Shown here piece by piece: positions 60,886-64,000 of a DNA stretch of 64,000 nt. The translations under genes were made by a program, and so were the position numbers. How positions within the stretch are numbered: the stretch's first letter is position 1; every line of letters starts with the position of its first letter. This DNA comes from Zoogloea ramigera. Its GTDB lineage: Bacteria; Pseudomonadota; Gammaproteobacteria; Burkholderiales; Rhodocyclaceae. A model generated the notes under the pieces. The model did not search any database and was not told where the DNA came from. It worked only from the letters and a program-made list of their open reading frames with translations. Where the stretch lies: the NCBI RefSeq assembly GCF_006539865.1, contig NZ_BJNV01000007.1, positions 1 to 64,000 of the forward strand, given 5' to 3'.

Positions 60886-62295
60886 ATGCAAGCGCAAACG
60901 CTCTACGAAAAACTGTGGTCCAGCCACGTGGTGCACGTCGAAGACGACGGCACTGCGCTGATCTACATCGACCGCCACCTGGTGCACGAAGTCACCAGCC
61001 CGCAGGCCTTCGAGGGCCTCAAGCTGGCTGGGCGCAAGCCTTGGCGCGTGGACTCCATCGTCGCGACGGCCGACCACAACACGCCCACCGACCACTGGGA
61101 GAAGGGCATCCTCGACCCGGTCTCGCGTCAGCAGGTCGAGACCCTCGACAGCAACATCCGCGAGGTCGGAGCGCTGGCTTACTTTCCGTTCAAGAACGAG
61201 CGCCAGGGCATCGTGCACGTGATCGGCCCCGAGAACGGCGCCACGCTGCCGGGCATGACCGTCGTCTGCGGTGATTCCCACACCTCCACCCACGGCGCCT
61301 TCGCCTGCCTGGCTCACGGTATCGGCACCTCCGAAGTCGAGCACGTGATGGCCACCCAGTGCCTGCTCCAGAAGAAGTCCAGGACCATGCTGATCCAGGT
61401 CGACGGCGAGCTCGGCGCCGGCGTCACCGCCAAGGACATCGTCCTGGCCATCATCGGCCGCATCGGCACCGCCGGCGGTACTGGCTACGCAATCGAATTC
61501 GCCGGCAGCGCGATCCGCAGCCTGTCGATGGAAGGGCGCATGACCATCTGCAACATGGCCATCGAGGCGGGCGCCCGCGCCGGCCTGGTGGCCGTGGACG
61601 ACAAGACCGTCGACTACCTCAAGGGGCGCCCCTTCTCGCCCACCGGCGAAGCCTGGGAGCGTGCCGTGGATTACTGGCGCACCCTGCACTCCGACGAGGG
61701 CGCGCAATTCGACGCGGTGGTCGAGCTCGACGCCGCCAAGATCCTGCCGCAGGTCACCTGGGGCACCTCGCCCGAGATGGTCGCCGCCATCGATGGCATC
61801 GTCCCCGATCCGGCCCTCGAGTCCGACCCGGTGAAGCGCGAAGGCATGGAGCGGGCACTGCAGTACATGGGTCTCAAGGCGCGCACGCCGATCGCCGAGA
61901 TCCCGGTCGACAAGGTCTTCATCGGCTCTTGTACCAACTCGCGCATCGAAGACCTCCGCGCCGCCGCCGAGGTCGCCAAGGGCCGCCGCAAGGCCGACAA
62001 CGTCAAGCTGGTGCTGGTGGTGCCGGGCTCCGGCCTCGTCAAGCGTCAGGCCGAAGCCGAAGGCCTCGACAAGGTTTTCCTGGCCGCCGGTTTCGAGTGG
62101 CGCGAGCCGGGCTGCTCGATGTGCCTGGCGATGAATGCCGACCGCCTCGAGCCGGGCGAGCGCTGCGCGTCCACCTCCAACCGCAACTTCGAAGGCCGTC
62201 AGGGCGCCGGTGGGCGCACCCACTTGGTGAGCCCGGCGATGGCAGCCGCCGCGGCCGTCACCGGCCATTTTGCCGACGTTCGCACGCTGGCCTGA
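60886..62295 (+). CDS. leuC: 3-isopropylmalate dehydratase large subunit
   Basis: A 469-residue aconitase-family subunit. Cluster Cys in [14 protein letters not shown] (near 348) and [10 protein letters not shown] (near 408 and 411) bind [4Fe-4S]. It isomerises isopropylmalate in leucine biosynthesis with LeuD. First of leuC-entericidin-leuD-leuB. Confidence 0.97.
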   Translation: MQAQTLYEKLWSSHVVHVEDDGTALIYIDRHLVHEVTSPQAFEGLKLAGRKPWRVDSIVATADHNTPTDHWEKGILDPVSRQQVETLDSNIREVGALAYFPFKNERQGIVHVIGPENGATLPGMTVVCGDSHTSTHGAFACLAHGIGTSEVEHVMATQCLLQKKSRTMLIQVDGELGAGVTAKDIVLAIIGRIGTAGGTGYAIEFAGSAIRSLSMEGRMTICNMAIEAGARAGLVAVDDKTVDYLKGRPFSPTGEAWERAVDYWRTLHSDEGAQFDAVVELDAAKILPQVTWGTSPEMVAAIDGIVPDPALESDPVKREGMERALQYMGLKARTPIAEIPVDKVFIGSCTNSRIEDLRAAAEVAKGRRKADNVKLVLVVPGSGLVKRQAEAEGLDKVFLAAGFEWREPGCSMCLAMNADRLEPGERCASTSNRNFEGRQGAGGRTHLVSPAMAAAAAVTGHFADVRTLA

Positions 62296-62306
62296 GGGTG
62301 GCAACG

Positions 62307-62435
62307 ATGCGTAAACTCGCAACCATCGCCGGCCTGTTGTTCGCCATGTCGCTGCTGAGCGCCTGCAACACCGTGCAGGGGCTCGGCAAGGATCTTGAAA
62401 AGGGTGGCGAAGCCATCCAGAAGGTAGCCAAGTAA
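62307..62435 (+). CDS. Entericidin A/B family lipoprotein
   Basis: A 42-residue lipoprotein (MRKLATIAGLLFAMSLLSAC, lipobox Cys at 20) with the entericidin tail VQGLGKDLEKGGEAIQKVA. Entericidins are small bacteriolytic or stress lipoproteins. It begins 11 bases after leuC and its stop directly abuts the leuD ATG, so it is part of the leu transcript. The insertion inside a leucine operon recurs in related betaproteobacteria as I recall. It falls below usual length cut-offs and is easily missed. Confidence 0.88.
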   Translation: MRKLATIAGLLFAMSLLSACNTVQGLGKDLEKGGEAIQKVAK

Positions 62436-63074
62436 ATGAAGCCTTTCCAGAAACTCGACGGCCTCGTGGCGCCCATGGATCGCGCCAACGTGGATACCGA
62501 CGCGATCATCCCGAAGCAGTTCCTCAAGTCGATCAAGCGTAGTGGCTTCGGCCCCAACCTGTTCGACGAGTGGCGCTACATGGACGTCGGCCAGCCCGGC
62601 CAGGACAACTCCGGCCGCCCGCTCAACCCCGAGTTCGTGCTCAACCAGCCCCGCTACAAGGGCGCCGAGATCCTCCTCACCCGCGACAACTTCGGTTGCG
62701 GCTCGTCCCGCGAGCACGCTCCGTGGGCCCTCGAGGATTTCGGTTTCCGCGTGCTCATCGGGCCGAGCTTTGCCGACATCTTCTTCAATAACTGCTTCAA
62801 GAACGGCCTCCTGCCGATCAAGCTGGCGGCCGACGAGGTGGATGCCCTGTTCGCCCAATGCCACGGCAGCGAGGGCTATCGCCTCGCCGTCGATCTGCAG
62901 GCCCGGACGATCACCCGCCCCGACGGCAAGGTGCTCGCTTTCGACGTGGACCCGTTCCGCCGCGAATGCCTGCTCAACGGCTGGGACGACATCGGCCTGA
63001 CCCTGCGTCACGCCGACAAGATCCGCGACTTCGAAGCGAAGCGCCGCATCGCTCAACCCTGGTTGTTTGCCTGA
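62436..63074 (+). CDS. leuD: 3-isopropylmalate dehydratase small subunit
   Basis: A 212-residue swivel domain partner of Leu[18 protein letters not shown] and [16 protein letters not shown] are the family signatures. The ATG immediately follows the entericidin stop (TAAATG). Confidence 0.97.
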   Translation: MKPFQKLDGLVAPMDRANVDTDAIIPKQFLKSIKRSGFGPNLFDEWRYMDVGQPGQDNSGRPLNPEFVLNQPRYKGAEILLTRDNFGCGSSREHAPWALEDFGFRVLIGPSFADIFFNNCFKNGLLPIKLAADEVDALFAQCHGSEGYRLAVDLQARTITRPDGKVLAFDVDPFRRECLLNGWDDIGLTLRHADKIRDFEAKRRIAQPWLFA

Positions 63075-63128
63075 TAGCCTGGCGGCCCCGTGCCGCCGGC
63101 AAAACCAACGATAAAAACGGAAAACCAC

Positions 63129-64000
63129 ATGAAAATCTGCGTTCTGCCGGGTGACGGCATCGGCCCCGAAATCATCGACCAGACCCTCCGCGTCCTCGAG
63201 GCCATGCGTGGTGACGGCGTCAACTTCGAGGCCGAGTTTGCCCTGGTCGGCGGCGCTGCCGTCGACGCCACCGGCAAGCCCCTGCCCGAAGCCACCTCCA
63301 GGCTCGCCGACGAGGCCGACGCGCTGCTGCTGGGCGCCGTGGGTGGCCCGAAGTGGGACAGCTACCCCCGCGATCAACGCCCCGAGCTCGGCCTGCTGGG
63401 TATCCGCAAGCAGCTCCAGCTGTTCGCCAACCTGCGCCCGGCCATCCTCTACCCAGAGCTCGCCAACGCCTCGTCGCTGAAGCCCGAGATCGTCGCCGGC
63501 CTGGACATCCTGATCGTGCGCGAGCTCACCGGCGACATCTACTTCGGCCAGCCCCGCGGCATCCGTGAAGAGAACGGCGAGCGCGTGGGGTTCAACACGA
63601 TGATCTACTCCGAGTCCGAGATCCGCCGCATCGGCAAGGTGGCCTTCGAGGCTGCCCGCAAGCGCGGCAAGAAGCTGTGCTCCGTCGACAAGATGAACGT
63701 CCTCGAAACCACCCAGCTGTGGCGCGACGTGATGATCGAGCTCTCCGCCGACTACCCGGACGTCGAGCTCACCCACATGCTGGTCGATAACGCCGCGATG
63801 CAGCTCGTCCGCGCGCCCAAGCAGTTCGACGTGATGGTTACCGGCAACATGTTCGGCGACATTCTGTCCGACGAAGCCTCCATGCTCACTGGCTCCATCG
63901 GCATGCTGCCGTCGGCCTCCCTCAACGCCGAGGGCAAGGGCATGTACGAGCCGAGCCACGGCTCCGCCCCGGACATCGCCGGCAAGAACCTGGCCAACCC
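63129..64000 (+). CDS. leuB: 3-isopropylmalate dehydrogenase (3' end outside the window)
   Basis: 290 residues are present of a protein usually about 350 long. The N-terminus [14 protein letters not shown], the catalytic [14 protein letters not shown] and the Mg2+/NAD site [13 protein letters not shown] are intact. It oxidises isopropylmalate to the leucine precursor. It follows leuD by 54 bases. The frame is open to the window edge. Confidence 0.96.
   Translation, partial: MKICVLPGDGIGPEIIDQTLRVLEAMRGDGVNFEAEFALVGGAAVDATGKPLPEATSRLADEADALLLGAVGGPKWDSYPRDQRPELGLLGIRKQLQLFANLRPAILYPELANASSLKPEIVAGLDILIVRELTGDIYFGQPRGIREENGERVGFNTMIYSESEIRRIGKVAFEAARKRGKKLCSVDKMNVLETTQLWRDVMIELSADYPDVELTHMLVDNAAMQLVRAPKQFDVMVTGNMFGDILSDEASMLTGSIGMLPSASLNAEGKGMYEPSHGSAPDIAGKNLAN

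Overview
The window is a 64 kb, GC-rich, densely packed chromosomal segment of a betaproteobacterium. The mix of genes (a PEP-CTERM protein with a sigma-54 promoter, the alaA-hom/thrC block, leuC-entericidin-leuD-leuB, a type IV pilus minor-pilin cluster, a NnrS/oxidase-like membrane protein with DUF2249 and HPP genes) best fits Rhodocyclales of the Azoarcus/Thauera/Zoogloea kind. That placement is inferred from gene content. I saw no rRNA, tRNA, CRISPR array, prophage or intact insertion sequence.

Layout. 0-4 kb: a PEP-CTERM surface protein under a -24/-12 promoter, then a two-gene type I secretion pair. 4-9 kb: a LysR regulator divergent from a succinyl-CoA:acetate CoA-transferase, then divergent selD and mnmH (selenophosphate to 2-selenouridine tRNA). 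9-15.5 kb: a 1387-residue hybrid kinase, PhoH-PIN, Bcp peroxiredoxin and an Mth938-like protein. 15.7-24.3 kb: alaA, hom and thrC, with hom and thrC separated by a 4.4 kb block holding a sensor kinase, DUF2249, HPP-CBS and a NnrS/oxidase-I-like membrane protein. 24.3-27.3 kb: an iron-binding-protein gene with a Fur-like upstream region, a scar of two broken genes (AraC cupin half, nitrate/sulfonate-type permease), and fpr. 27.5-33.8 kb: a heavy-metal RND efflux operon (adaptor, pump, DUF3240, TolC-like). 34-38 kb: a secreted protein of unknown role and a membrane TIR protein with 14 WD40 blades.

38-45 kb is the most striking part: a canonical c-di-GMP-I (GEMM) riboswitch precedes fimT-pilV-pilW-pilX-pilY1-pilE, and a downstream segment is exactly complementary to nine bases of the aptamer core. 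45-53 kb holds a lipoprotein, prfC, a GNAT plus beta-helix pair, rho, trxA, fdxA and a CBS protein. 53-57 kb: fadD, then ilvBN preceded by a 25-codon Val/Leu-rich leader peptide and an attenuator terminator. 57-64 kb: aroC, a YdcH-like protein, an MFS transporter, an M48 lipoprotein protease and leuC-entericidin-leuD-leuB, with leuB cut by the window edge.

Functionally the window combines amino-acid biosynthesis (Ala, Thr/Met, branched-chain, aromatic) with surface structures under nucleotide or sigma-54 control. Start codons were chosen from Shine-Dalgarno spacing, overlap with neighbours and family N-termini; several are shorter than the longest open frame.
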